Positions 24,799 through 32,689 of a stretch of DNA of 64,000 bases are shown one piece after another. The stretch spans positions 62,001 through 126,000 of the forward strand of contig NZ_JALDSX010000005.1 of NCBI RefSeq assembly GCF_022748595.1, written 5' to 3'. The notes below the pieces were generated by a model. The model was not told the origin of the DNA. It did no database searches and worked only from the letters and a program-made list of their open reading frames with translations. Numbering within the stretch: the first letter of the stretch is position 1; each line of letters opens with the position of its first letter. Source of the stretch: Brevibacterium sp. ZH18 (lineage in GTDB: Bacteria > Actinomycetota > Actinomycetes > Actinomycetales > Brevibacteriaceae). Position numbers and translations under genes: made by a program.

Positions 24799-25698
24799 AT
24801 GAAGCAACAACGCCTCGGCACCACCGGTCTTGCTGTCAGCGATGTGGGTCTCGGGACCTTCGAATGGGGTCACCGGGTCGATGCCGCGGTCGCCCAAAGG
24901 CTCGTGGATTCGTACGTCGGTGCAGGTGGGAACCTCATCGAGCTTCCCTCGTCGGGTGTCAACGCAGCCCATGTCCTGTCCCAGCTGAGTCTTCCTGGGG
25001 AGATCATGCTGATTGCCCGAGTGGGCGTGTCCGTGCGTGAGTCATCCCACATCGACGTCGGTCTGGGCCGGGCTCGCATCCTCGATCAGGTCGACGCTCT
25101 GCTGCGGGCCACGGGGCGGGAGCACATTGACATCCTCGTCCTCGACGTCTTCGATCCGGACGTCGCTCGGACGGAGACCGCCTCGGCGATCGACACCCTG
25201 CTGACCCTGGGAAAGATCCGCTATGTCGGAGTCTCCCACCATGCAGGTTGGGAACTGGCGGAGATGCGCGGGGCCGGAGTGCCCATCGCGTGTGCGCTCA
25301 CCGAATACTCTCTGCTCAACCGAGATGCCGAAAGTGACTTGGCGCCGGCCGCGAACTATGCGGGAGTCGGACTCATCGCTGGAGCCGCATTGGGCAGGGG
25401 AGTGCTCAGCGACAAATATCGACGGGGCACCCCGCAGGATTCACGCCTGGCTGGTGAGCTCTCCGAATACGTCAACGCTTACCTCGACGATCACTCCGGG
25501 CGAGTCCTGGCCGGTGTGCGCAAAGCAGCGGCGGCCCTGGGCGTGACGACGACCGATATCGCGCTGGCCTTCAATCGGCATCGCGGAATCAGCTCATCGC
25601 TGGTCTCAGCGCGAACGCCGGAGCAGCTGACTCAGATCCTGTCCAGCGATGTGGAACTCGAGCCTGAGATCGCCGAGGTGCTCGACCAGATCTCCTGA
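24799..25698 (+). CDS. Aldo/keto-reductase-like protein lacking the catalytic tetrad
   Basis: This 299-residue protein keeps the AKR barrel outline: RLGTTGLAVSDVGLGTFEWG at the start, HIDILVLD mid-way, IRYVGVSHHAGWEL, and the C-terminal cofactor helix region SARTPEQLTQIL. The catalytic Asp-Tyr-Lys-His set appears lost: the segment that should read DTAxxYG is IELPSSG (about 47-53), the Lys strand is IARVG with Arg74, and the His strand is LDVFDP. It may be a non-enzymatic paralog or bind a cofactor without reducing carbonyls. It lies between uppP and the DUF3090 group. A TAACCT 8 nt upstream suggests a leaderless start. Confidence 0.75.
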   Translation: MKQQRLGTTGLAVSDVGLGTFEWGHRVDAAVAQRLVDSYVGAGGNLIELPSSGVNAAHVLSQLSLPGEIMLIARVGVSVRESSHIDVGLGRARILDQVDALLRATGREHIDILVLDVFDPDVARTETASAIDTLLTLGKIRYVGVSHHAGWELAEMRGAGVPIACALTEYSLLNRDAESDLAPAANYAGVGLIAGAALGRGVLSDKYRRGTPQDSRLAGELSEYVNAYLDDHSGRVLAGVRKAAAALGVTTTDIALAFNRHRGISSSLVSARTPEQLTQILSSDVELEPEIAEVLDQIS

Positions 25699-25728
25699 CC
25701 GCTCGAGCAGATCTCCTGACCGCTCGAG
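25681..25728. repeat. 21-bp tandem repeat across the AKR-like stop codon
   Basis: Units at 25681-25701 and 25702-25722 differ by one base (CTCGACCAGATC versus CTCGAGCAGATC), with a CTCGAG start of a third. The stop TGA is at 25696-25698. The period is a multiple of three, so the second copy supplies an in-frame backup stop. Confidence 0.9.
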
Positions 25729-26007
25729 TCAGTCGTCCTCGTCGTCCTCGACGGCGAAGTCCCCGTCGAGCTCATTGTCATCGTCATCCTCCTTGGCATC
25801 TTCGACATCGTCGAAGAGCTCGAAGGGAGTGACCTCGTCGTAGGCGGTGTAGATCGCGTCTTCGTAGATTTCGAAGGCATCGGCCAAGGCCATGTATGCG
25901 GCCTCGACACGAGGGTCTTGGTCTCCATTGCGGTGTGCGGATGCAGCGTAGTGTTCCCTGACTGCTTCGAGGAATGCGTCCAGGGCCTCACGAGGATCAG
26001 TGCTCAT
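25729..26007 (-). CDS. Small acidic protein of unknown function
   Basis: This 92-residue protein has a predicted helical N-terminal part (about 5-60, DPREALDAFLEAVREHYAA and DPRVEAAYMALADAFEIYED) and an almost purely acidic tail of Asp and Glu from about residue 68. No enzymatic motif is visible. The DPRVEAAYxAxxDAFxxYxxAxYxxxxExxPF pattern looks conserved rather than random. The -10 TACATT (minus strand, 26019-26014) lies 6 nt before the ATG, divergent from the DUF3090 promoter. Confidence 0.7.
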   Translation of the reverse strand: MSTDPREALDAFLEAVREHYAASAHRNGDQDPRVEAAYMALADAFEIYEDAIYTAYDEVTPFELFDDVEDAKEDDDDNELDGDFAVEDDEDD

Positions 26008-26013
26008 GACTCA

Positions 26014-26058
26014 AATGTATCCCAGGCAGGACTGACATGTAAGTCTTTGAACTAGGCT
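26014..26058. promoter_or_regulatory. Divergent leaderless promoters, acidic protein / DUF3090
   Basis: Minus-strand TACATT (26019-26014) and plus-strand TAGGCT (26053-26058) each end 6 nt before their start codons. Confidence 0.6.
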
Positions 26059-26064
26059 GGAGGC

Positions 26065-26628
26065 ATGGCAGCTTTATACGACCACCCAGCCCCGGAACGA
26101 TTCGTCGTCGGCACGATCGGTCTGCCGGGGGAGCGCACCTTCCTCCTGCAGGCGAAGTCCGGGTCGGTCCTCACCTCGGTGGTGGTCGAGAAGGAACAGG
26201 TCGAGATCCTTGCGGATCGGATCACCGAACTCCTCGACATGGTCATGGTCAAAGATCCTGTCGCCCGAGTGCCCCAGACCGCGATCGATGACCGCATCGA
26301 CAATGCCGGGCTGAGTGTGCCCATCGAACCCGAGTTCCGTGTCGGAACCATGAGTCTGGGCTGGGACACGGTGGTGCACGAACTCGTCGTCGAGTGCTTC
26401 GAACTCACGGAAGAGGACACGCAGTCGGGAACCTCTGCCGACCCCGACGATGACGAAGTCGAACGCGATGTCCTGCGTGTCGTCCTCGACGCGGCAGGGT
26501 CACGCGAATTCGCCAGACGCGCCGATCAGGTCGTCTCTGCGGGCCGCGGCGACTGCCCGTTCTGCTCATTGCCGCTCGAGCCCGACGGACATCTGTGCCC
26601 GCGCGCCAACGGGATCGCCCGCACCTGA
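26065..26628 (+). CDS. DUF3090 family protein
   Basis: This 187-residue protein matches the DUF3090 family (Rv2134c in M. tuberculosis): it opens with a beta-rich FVVGTIGLPGERTFLLQAKSG block and ends with a zinc-ribbon-like pair CPFC and HLCPR. The function is unknown. It is followed 6 nt later by the SCO1664-type gene and then mshC, an order kept across actinobacteria. TAGGCT lies 6 nt before the ATG, so translation is probably leaderless, although the spacer GGAGGC also looks like a Shine-Dalgarno sequence. Confidence 0.85.
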   Translation: MAALYDHPAPERFVVGTIGLPGERTFLLQAKSGSVLTSVVVEKEQVEILADRITELLDMVMVKDPVARVPQTAIDDRIDNAGLSVPIEPEFRVGTMSLGWDTVVHELVVECFELTEEDTQSGTSADPDDDEVERDVLRVVLDAAGSREFARRADQVVSAGRGDCPFCSLPLEPDGHLCPRANGIART

Positions 26629-26634
26629 TCGATC

Positions 26635-27549
26635 ATGCAGACTTCGACGACTGATCCGAACTCGACCGGCAGCTCTGATCCCGACGAACGCGCCGGGTCC
26701 GGAGAGGCAGCAGGTGCTGGCGGAGGCGACTCTCTCGATCACCGGGAGTTCGTCGAGGCGGCGCTTGAGCGCGGCGAATGCACCGTGATGGGATCGATCC
26801 CTCGCGCCAGCAACGACACACGCCTCGTCGTCGTCGAATACGCCGGCCACCACCTGCGTGCCGTGTACAAGCCCAGCGGGGGTGAGGTTCCGCTGCGTGA
26901 CTTCCCGCCGCAGACCCTGGCCCTGCGCGAAGTCGCCGCTTATCGACTGAGCGCGCACCTCGACCTCGGGGTCGTCCCGCCGACTGTGCTGCGCGATGAC
27001 CTGCCCGAAGGGATCGGGTCGCTTCAGGCCTACGTCGAGGCCTCCGGAGACGATGAGTCGATCACGCTCACGAGCATTGACGGCATCCCGGCCGAGCACA
27101 CCCCGATGTTTGCCCTGCGCACCGAGGACGGCGCGGATCTCGTGCTCTCCCATGCCATTGACGACGACCTCCGGGCGATCGCCTTCTTCGACCTGCTGGC
27201 GAACAATGCGGACAGGAAGGCTGGACACGTCATCCATGGCAGCTATCTGCCGTGGGCGGGGCCGAGGAGCATCGGCTCATTCGGCATCGACAACGGTCTG
27301 ACCTTCCACGAGGAGGAGAAGCTGCGCACTGTCGTGTGGGGATTCTCTCAGTCGTCGTTCCGCATTGACGAGGTCGACGCTCTGGACGACGTCTCAGCGA
27401 TGAACGACGACCTCGTGTCCGTCCTCGAGGACTGTTTGTCGGCACCCGAGATCGCTGCGCTCAAAGGTCGTGGTCAGGCTCTGGCCGAATCGGGTTTCTT
27501 CCCGGACCCGCCCGATGATCGCACTGTCATTCCTTGGCCGCCGATCTAG
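26635..27549 (+). CDS. SCO1664 family protein with kinase-like fold
   Basis: This 304-residue protein matches the SCO1664 family (Rv2133c group). After a disordered N-terminus of about 38 residues it shows features of the PI3/4-kinase-HipA-like fold: the Lys of AVYKPSGGE (about 81), the catalytic-loop-like FFDLLANNADRKAGH and the metal-binding-like GIDNGLTFH. These residues look intact, so it may phosphorylate an unknown substrate; that is inference. It is translationally close to DUF3090 upstream (6 nt) and is followed by mshC. Confidence 0.75.
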   Translation: MQTSTTDPNSTGSSDPDERAGSGEAAGAGGGDSLDHREFVEAALERGECTVMGSIPRASNDTRLVVVEYAGHHLRAVYKPSGGEVPLRDFPPQTLALREVAAYRLSAHLDLGVVPPTVLRDDLPEGIGSLQAYVEASGDDESITLTSIDGIPAEHTPMFALRTEDGADLVLSHAIDDDLRAIAFFDLLANNADRKAGHVIHGSYLPWAGPRSIGSFGIDNGLTFHEEEKLRTVVWGFSQSSFRIDEVDALDDVSAMNDDLVSVLEDCLSAPEIAALKGRGQALAESGFFPDPPDDRTVIPWPPI

Positions 27550-27645
27550 CATCCACGATCGAGCTGGAAACTGATCTGGGGCGAGGTTGCGAAACCTGGC
27601 CGAGACCCGGCAGCTCGAGGAAGTGCCGTTCGGCGGTGACTCGGT

Positions 27646-27651
27646 TAGGCT
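27646..27651 (+). promoter_or_regulatory. -10 hexamer of mshC
   Basis: TAGGCT ends 7 nt before the GTG start codon of mshC, consistent with a leaderless transcript separate from the upstream genes. Confidence 0.5.
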
Positions 27652-27658
27652 GGTCCCC

Positions 27659-28918
27659 GTGAAGTCATGGTCCGAACCTCAGTTGCCCCGCCTCACCAGC
27701 TCCGGAAAGGTGCCGACAGTCTTCGACACCGGCACCCGGAGTCCACGCACTCTCAAAGGGCGTGACCAGAAGGCCGGCCTCTACGTCTGCGGAATCACCC
27801 CGTACGACGCCACCCACCTCGGTCACGCGGCGACCTATGTCGCCTTCGACCTGCTCAACCGCATCTGGCGCGACGCCGGCCTCGACGTGACGTACGTGCA
27901 GAACACGACCGATGTGGATGACCCCCTGCTGGAGAGGGCCGACGCCACCGGCGTCGACTGGCGCGAACTCGCCGAGTCGCAGATCGAGCTCTTCCGCGAG
28001 GACATGCAGGCTCTGCGCGTGCTTCCTCCTCAGAGCTACATCGGCGTCGTCGAATCAGTTCCGCAGATTGTCAGCGCCGTCGAGGACCTCGTCGCCTCTC
28101 GGGCTGCCTACGCACTCGACAATGGTGACGTCTACTACCGAGTTTCGACTCCGATCCACCCGCCCTTCGGCAGCATCAGCCATGATGACAAGGCAACGAT
28201 GGAGAAACTGTCGGCCGAGCGCGGCGGCGATCCGGAGACACCGGGCAAGGACAATCCGATCGACCCGCTGCTGTGGAAGGCTGCGCGTGAGGGCGAGCCG
28301 TCATGGGACGGCGGCAGCCTCGGTCGAGGCCGTCCCGGATGGCACATCGAATGCACTGTCATCGCACAGGACTACGCAGGTATGCCCGTCGATGTTCAGG
28401 GCGGCGGCAGCGACCTGGTGTTCCCGCACCACGAGATGAGTGCGGCACATGCTGCGGCGTGGAAGCAGACCCCGCTGGCCAAGACCTATATGCACACCGG
28501 AATGGTCGGCTACCAGGGCGAGAAGATGAGCAAGTCGAAGGGCAACCTCGTCCTCGTCTCTCAACTGCGGGCCCAGGGTGTCGACCCGATGGTGATCCGC
28601 ACCGTGCTCCTGGCGAACCATTACCGCAGCGACTGGAACTTCACCGACGATCTGCTCGAATCGGCCTCGGCGCGGCTGCAGGCGTGGAAGCACGCGGCCA
28701 TGTGCGAGTCAGAGTGCAGGGAGGGCCTGCGCGATCACATCATCGGGCTTCTGCGGGAGTCGCTGGCCGACGACCTCGACAGCCCACGGGCGTTGGGCAT
28801 CCTGGACGAATGGGCCGAGCACTATGCCGATTCGCCTGCTGGCCAGAGCGCACCGGTGAGCGGAGACCGAGTCGCAGACGCGGTTGACGCTCTTCTCGGA
28901 ATCACGCTCGTCGACTGA
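27659..28918 (+). CDS. mshC: Cysteine:GlcN-Ins ligase MshC (mycothiol biosynthesis)
   Basis: This 419-residue class I synthetase-like enzyme uses ATP to ligate cysteine to glucosaminyl-inositol, the penultimate step of mycothiol synthesis. It resembles cysteinyl-tRNA synthetase: the zinc/cysteine site begins at YVCGITPYDATHLGHAATY with a HIGH-type HLGH, GWHIECT supplies another ligand, and KMSKSKGN is the second signature. It lacks the tRNA-binding C-terminal domain, consistent with MshC rather than CysS. The GTG at 27659 begins the family's usual MKSWSEPQLP and was preferred over an upstream in-frame ATG at 27587. Confidence 0.94.
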   Translation: MKSWSEPQLPRLTSSGKVPTVFDTGTRSPRTLKGRDQKAGLYVCGITPYDATHLGHAATYVAFDLLNRIWRDAGLDVTYVQNTTDVDDPLLERADATGVDWRELAESQIELFREDMQALRVLPPQSYIGVVESVPQIVSAVEDLVASRAAYALDNGDVYYRVSTPIHPPFGSISHDDKATMEKLSAERGGDPETPGKDNPIDPLLWKAAREGEPSWDGGSLGRGRPGWHIECTVIAQDYAGMPVDVQGGGSDLVFPHHEMSAAHAAAWKQTPLAKTYMHTGMVGYQGEKMSKSKGNLVLVSQLRAQGVDPMVIRTVLLANHYRSDWNFTDDLLESASARLQAWKHAAMCESECREGLRDHIIGLLRESLADDLDSPRALGILDEWAEHYADSPAGQSAPVSGDRVADAVDALLGITLVD

Positions 28919-28929
28919 GACTGCGTGAT

Positions 28930-29006
28930 CGCTGCGCCTGAATCGCTCAGCGCTGTACTTGAATCGCTCGGCGCTGTACTTGAATCACTCACCGCTGCGC
29001 CTGAGG
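28930..29006. repeat. 21-bp tandem repeat after mshC
   Basis: Units begin CGCTG at 28930, 28951, 28972 and 28993, a 21-bp period with about 3.6 copies. They fill most of the gap between the convergent mshC and PAC2 genes. Each unit carries a TGA in its CTGAA or TTGAA part. Confidence 0.88.
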
Positions 29007-29027
29007 CAGCCAGGACGGCTCGGCCTC

Positions 29028-29858
29028 CTATTTCTCGCGGCCGCGCTTGCGCAGGTAGCGCTCGAATTCGGCAGCGATTGCATCACCGCTGGCTTCCGGC
29101 AGCTCCGTGGAGTCATTGAGCTGTTCGAGTCCCTTGAGCAGCTCGACCAGGTGCGGATTGAGCTCGACCAGCTCATCGGCGCCGAGTTCCCACGCGCGGC
29201 TCTCCTCTTCGAGGACAGGAATGTCGATCTCGACTCCCGTGTACCGCTCGACCGCCGAGGCGAGAGCGAGCTCGGCCTTCGGCGAGGGCGAATCGGTGAG
29301 ATAGTCAGGCACGCCGACCCACAGGTTGATCGCCCGCAGTCCCCTCCACGCGCTCTCCACACCGAGGAGGCCGAGGATCCCGATCGGCCCTGCGTAACCG
29401 TTGACCTCGATGTCCAGATCGGCGGCGAGTCCTGCATCCTCGGTGTTGGCGACAACCGGCAGCGGCCGGGTGTGGGGGACCTCGGCATGGAGACCACCGA
29501 GGAGGACGATCGAATCCTCGGGCCCGACCTGGGTGAGGATGAGGGAGAGGAACTCACGCCACTTCAGTCCCGGCTCGTGTCCCTGGATGACAGTGATCGG
29601 GGCGCCTTCGTGGACACCCCGATGGACCTCGATGCCCGGCCAGGCGATCGAGGCGCGCCCGTTCTCATCGCGGACGATTTCCGGTTCGGAGAAGCGGAAC
29701 TCGTAGAACCCGTCGGTGTCCAAGATCTCACTGTCGTCGAGCCGCCAGACATCGATGAGATCTTTGACCAATGAGCTGGCGGCTTCGGACGCATCTGCGT
29801 CCTGTCCCTCGAAGGCGATGAGCACGAGTGCACCGGACCCTGATGGAAGAAAAGTCAT
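29028..29858 (-). CDS. PAC2 family protein
   Basis: This 276-residue protein belongs to the PAC2 (proteasome assembly chaperone 2-like) family, with the VLLGGLHAEVPHTRPLPV block and GPIGILGLL in the core and a helical C-terminal part. Actinobacterial members occur near proteasome genes, although a direct chaperone role is unproven. Here it lies 4 kb from the proteasome ATPase gene. The ATG is 6 nt after a minus-strand TAGTGT, implying leaderless translation, and is only 22 bp from the divergent HAD start. Confidence 0.8.
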   Translation of the reverse strand: MTFLPSGSGALVLIAFEGQDADASEAASSLVKDLIDVWRLDDSEILDTDGFYEFRFSEPEIVRDENGRASIAWPGIEVHRGVHEGAPITVIQGHEPGLKWREFLSLILTQVGPEDSIVLLGGLHAEVPHTRPLPVVANTEDAGLAADLDIEVNGYAGPIGILGLLGVESAWRGLRAINLWVGVPDYLTDSPSPKAELALASAVERYTGVEIDIPVLEEESRAWELGADELVELNPHLVELLKGLEQLNDSTELPEASGDAIAAEFERYLRKRGREK

Positions 29859-29864
29859 GCTTCA

Positions 29865-29874
29865 ACACTACGCT
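29865..29874. promoter_or_regulatory. Overlapping divergent -10 elements, PAC2 / HAD
   Basis: Minus-strand TAGTGT (29870-29865) and plus-strand TACGCT (29869-29874) share two bases. Each ends exactly 6 nt before its start codon. The two start codons are separated by 22 bp, so both mRNAs must be leaderless or start inside the opposite gene. Confidence 0.65.
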
Positions 29875-29880
29875 GGAACC

Positions 29881-30540
29881 ATGACGAATCCTGCGGCAGT
29901 CCTCTGGGACATGGACGGAACCCTGGTCGATACGGAACCCTATTGGATCCGGGCCGAGACCGAGCTGATGAACGCCCACGGAATCCCCTGGAGCGACGAA
30001 CAGGGCTTGGAATTCGTGGGCAACGATTTGCTCACCTCGGCGGGGATGATGCGCGACGCTGGTCTCGACCTGCCTGCGGAGCAGATCGTCGACACGCTCC
30101 TCGACGAGGTCATCGCCCAGATCCGGCAGGACGTACCGTTTCGACCCGGGGCCCTCGGCTTCCTCGCCGCGCTCGTGGCAGAGGGGATTCCGTGTGTGAT
30201 GGTCACGATGTCCTACCGGCGACTCGCTGAAGCTGTCATCGCGGCCTGCCCCGACGGCAGCTTCGTCGGACTCGTCTCCGGCGATGAGGTCAGTGCCGGC
30301 AAACCCGATCCGGAACCCTACCTCAAAGGTGCGGAAAGCCTGGGTCTCGAGCCGGGCCTCTGTGTCGCGCTCGAAGACTCGAAGCCGGGACTGGCCAGCG
30401 CCGAGGCGGCGGGAACGATCGCGATCGGTATCCCTCATCTCGTCGACCTCGAAGCGAAGCCCGACCGGATCCTGTGGTCGAGCCTCGAAGGGGCCACAGT
30501 CGACGACCTGCGCGAGCTCACTGCCCAGCGAAGCGCGTGA
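29881..30540 (+). CDS. HAD-superfamily hydrolase
   Basis: This 219-residue phosphatase-type HAD protein shows motif I DMDGTLVDTEP (Asp nucleophile), motif II in VTMSYRR, the motif III lysine in AGKPDPEPYL and motif IV EDSKPGLAS. The helical cap between motifs I and II marks subclass I, beta-phosphoglucomutase-like. The substrate is unknown. The ATG at 29881 was chosen over an in-frame extension into the PAC2 gene. Confidence 0.88.
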   Translation: MTNPAAVLWDMDGTLVDTEPYWIRAETELMNAHGIPWSDEQGLEFVGNDLLTSAGMMRDAGLDLPAEQIVDTLLDEVIAQIRQDVPFRPGALGFLAALVAEGIPCVMVTMSYRRLAEAVIAACPDGSFVGLVSGDEVSAGKPDPEPYLKGAESLGLEPGLCVALEDSKPGLASAEAAGTIAIGIPHLVDLEAKPDRILWSSLEGATVDDLRELTAQRSA

Positions 30541-30567
30541 TCTGACGGACTGACGACCGGCGTGACC

Positions 30568-31377
30568 TCAGGCGCCGACTATCCGCGTGATCTCCGGGGT
30601 CGCAGGCGCGCTGTTGCCCCACGCCGGGCAGATGGGTTTGAACGTGCACCAGTTGCACAGGGGAGACTTCTTGGGCCGCCACTTGTCCGTTTCGGCAGCG
30701 GTGATGATGTCCTTCCAGATCGCATCGATCTCGAACTCGGTGCGTTCGATGTCGCTCATCGTCGGATGCGACTTCACCACGCTCTGCGAGCCTAGGTACA
30801 TCAGCTGCAGAGTGTGTACGAGCTCACCGGTGAGTCGGTATTCGACGAGAGCGTAGAAGCCCATCTGGAACTTCGCCTCCCGACCGTACTGGGGTTTGGG
30901 CTGTTTGCCCGTCTTGTAGTCGACCAGACGTTTCTCGCCGCCCGGGGCCACATCGACCCTGTCGATGAAGCCGCGCAGCTCGAGGCCGTTATCGAGCGTC
31001 GTGCGGACGAACTTCTCGGTCTCGTCGGGCTCGAGATGCTCGGGGAACTCCAGTGAGAAGTAGGCGCGAAGCAGAGATCTGGCGGATGTGAAGAACGTCT
31101 CCTTGTCTCCTTCGTCGGTGAAGATCTCGAGGACGCTGGGGTCCTTCTCCACGAGCGCGTCCCAGCTGGGACGCAGCAGAGAATCCGCAGCCTCTTGGGT
31201 GCGGCCGTCGGGCGGGAGCGTGAAGAGCTGCTCGAGGACCGAGTGGACGACTGTGCCCTTGAACGCTGCCTGAGAGGGAGGTTCCGGCAGTTTGTCGATG
31301 CTGCGGAAACGGAACTTCAGCGGACACTGGATGAAGTCGTTGGCCCGCGAGGGCGAAAGACTGATGAGCTCGGCCAT
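30568..31377 (-). CDS. RecB/Cas4-like PD-(D/E)XK nuclease
   Basis: This 269-residue protein has the PD-(D/E)XK core: the early His of VVHSVLEQL, the acid in LRGFIDRVDV, LVDYKTGK with the catalytic Asp and Lys, and QMGFYAL as the QxxxY-type motif. One N-terminal cysteine (IQCPLKFRF) and three C-terminal ones (PLCNWCTFKPIC) match the iron-sulfur layout of Cas4/AddB nucleases. No cas genes are nearby; the neighbour is TrmI, as for Rv2119 beside Rv2118c. TACAGT lies 6 nt before the ATG. Confidence 0.85.
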   Translation of the reverse strand: MAELISLSPSRANDFIQCPLKFRFRSIDKLPEPPSQAAFKGTVVHSVLEQLFTLPPDGRTQEAADSLLRPSWDALVEKDPSVLEIFTDEGDKETFFTSARSLLRAYFSLEFPEHLEPDETEKFVRTTLDNGLELRGFIDRVDVAPGGEKRLVDYKTGKQPKPQYGREAKFQMGFYALVEYRLTGELVHTLQLMYLGSQSVVKSHPTMSDIERTEFEIDAIWKDIITAAETDKWRPKKSPLCNWCTFKPICPAWGNSAPATPEITRIVGA

Positions 31378-31442
31378 GGAACCACTGTAACGACTCGGCC
31401 TGACACGACGCGTCGGCAGGCGTCGGCACCCCGGTCGCTGTT

Positions 31443-31448
31443 AGGCTT
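31443..31448 (+). promoter_or_regulatory. -10 hexamer of the site-2 protease gene
   Basis: TAGGCT lies about 35 nt upstream of the ATG. Unlike many neighbours, this gene has a leader with an AGAGGAA ribosome binding site. Confidence 0.45.
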
Positions 31449-31482
31449 GAACTCCCGACCCCCAGCAAGAGGAATTCCTTAG

Positions 31483-32643
31483 ATGGCCGCGAAAAATCAC
31501 CAGACTGGTGCCTCTTCGGGGTTGCGCCTGGGGACTGTTCTCGGCGCCCCGGTGATCCTCGCATGGTCATGGTTCCTTGCCGCGATCGTCATCACGATCC
31601 TCTTCGCGCCATGGTTGAATTCGGTTCGCCCTGACCTGGGCCCCTGGGTCTGGCTCGTCGCATTCACCTACGCGGTCCTGCTCTTCACCTCGGTGTTCCT
31701 CCACGAACTCGCACACGGCGTCGCCGGACAGTTCTACGGACTCAAGGTCGCAGCGATCGAGCTCAACATCTGGGGCGGTTTCACCCGGTTCGAACCCCAG
31801 ATCGAGAACCCGCGCGACAAGGCCGCACTGACGAGCTTCGTCATCTCCATCGTCGGCCCGATCGTCAATATCGTCCTGGCCCTGCTGGGATGGTGGTGCC
31901 TGAGTGCGGTCACCCCCGCCTCGGTGCCGTGGATGCTGCTCATCGCGGTCACATTCGCCAACGGCGCCCTCGGTGCGATCAACCTGCTGCCCGGAATCCC
32001 GCTCGACGGCGGCTGGGCCCTGCAGGCCCTGATGTGGCGCATCACCGGGTCGCAGTACCTGGGCACAATCGTGGCCAGCTGGGTCGGTCGAGTCATCGCC
32101 GTGGGCTTCATCGGCTGGTCGGTCATCACCCCACTGCTCGCGGGTGAGCGCCCGGATCCGTTGACCGTGGCCTGGATGTCACTCATCGCCATCATGCTCT
32201 GGTTCTCCGCAGGGGACGCCGCGACTCATGCGAAGCGGGCCCGGAAGATGGAGACCTACGACCTCTCACAGGTCATCCAGCCGGCCATCGCCGCCACCTG
32301 GGACGCTGACCTCGCCGACACGCTCGACTACGCGAACACGCTGGGTAACGCCAAGGAGCGCACCCTCATCGTCGTGCTCGACCAGAGGGGACTGCCCTAC
32401 GGTCTCGTCGACAGGCACGCCGCTGCCGGTCGCCTGGCCGAATCATTGGCGCAGGTTCCCGCAGGAGAGGTCGCTCGGCCGTTGGCCGGATGGATCGGCG
32501 TGCCGAAGGACATCACAGCCCCGCACCTCCTCGAGTCGCTCACTCACCGTCCCAAGGCGCAGTTCAGCCTCGTCATGGATGAGAACACCCTTGTGGGCGT
32601 CATCGATCTCCAGGAGTTCTTCGACGAGCTTCTCGCAGCCTGA
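31483..32643 (+). CDS. Site-2 protease family (M50) with CBS domains
   Basis: This 386-residue intramembrane metalloprotease has about six membrane helices, the zinc motif HELAHG near residue 71 and the second ligand region NLLPGIPLDGG near residue 168. The cytoplasmic C-terminal part (about 255-385) reads as a CBS-domain pair, which in this family (Rip3-like) binds nucleotides. A likely role is cleavage of a membrane-bound regulator; no anti-sigma partner is nearby. It is followed by trmI after 46 nt. Confidence 0.87.
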   Translation: MAAKNHQTGASSGLRLGTVLGAPVILAWSWFLAAIVITILFAPWLNSVRPDLGPWVWLVAFTYAVLLFTSVFLHELAHGVAGQFYGLKVAAIELNIWGGFTRFEPQIENPRDKAALTSFVISIVGPIVNIVLALLGWWCLSAVTPASVPWMLLIAVTFANGALGAINLLPGIPLDGGWALQALMWRITGSQYLGTIVASWVGRVIAVGFIGWSVITPLLAGERPDPLTVAWMSLIAIMLWFSAGDAATHAKRARKMETYDLSQVIQPAIAATWDADLADTLDYANTLGNAKERTLIVVLDQRGLPYGLVDRHAAAGRLAESLAQVPAGEVARPLAGWIGVPKDITAPHLLESLTHRPKAQFSLVMDENTLVGVIDLQEFFDELLAA

Positions 32644-32689
32644 ACCAGGTGTGCCTCGTCACTTCCCGTCAGCGTAGAGTGGAATCATC

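Noticed and set aside
30568..31377. A cas4 gene
   Set aside because: The cysteine and PD-(D/E)XK layout is similar, but there is no array or other cas gene, and the synteny matches the chromosomal RecB-type family.
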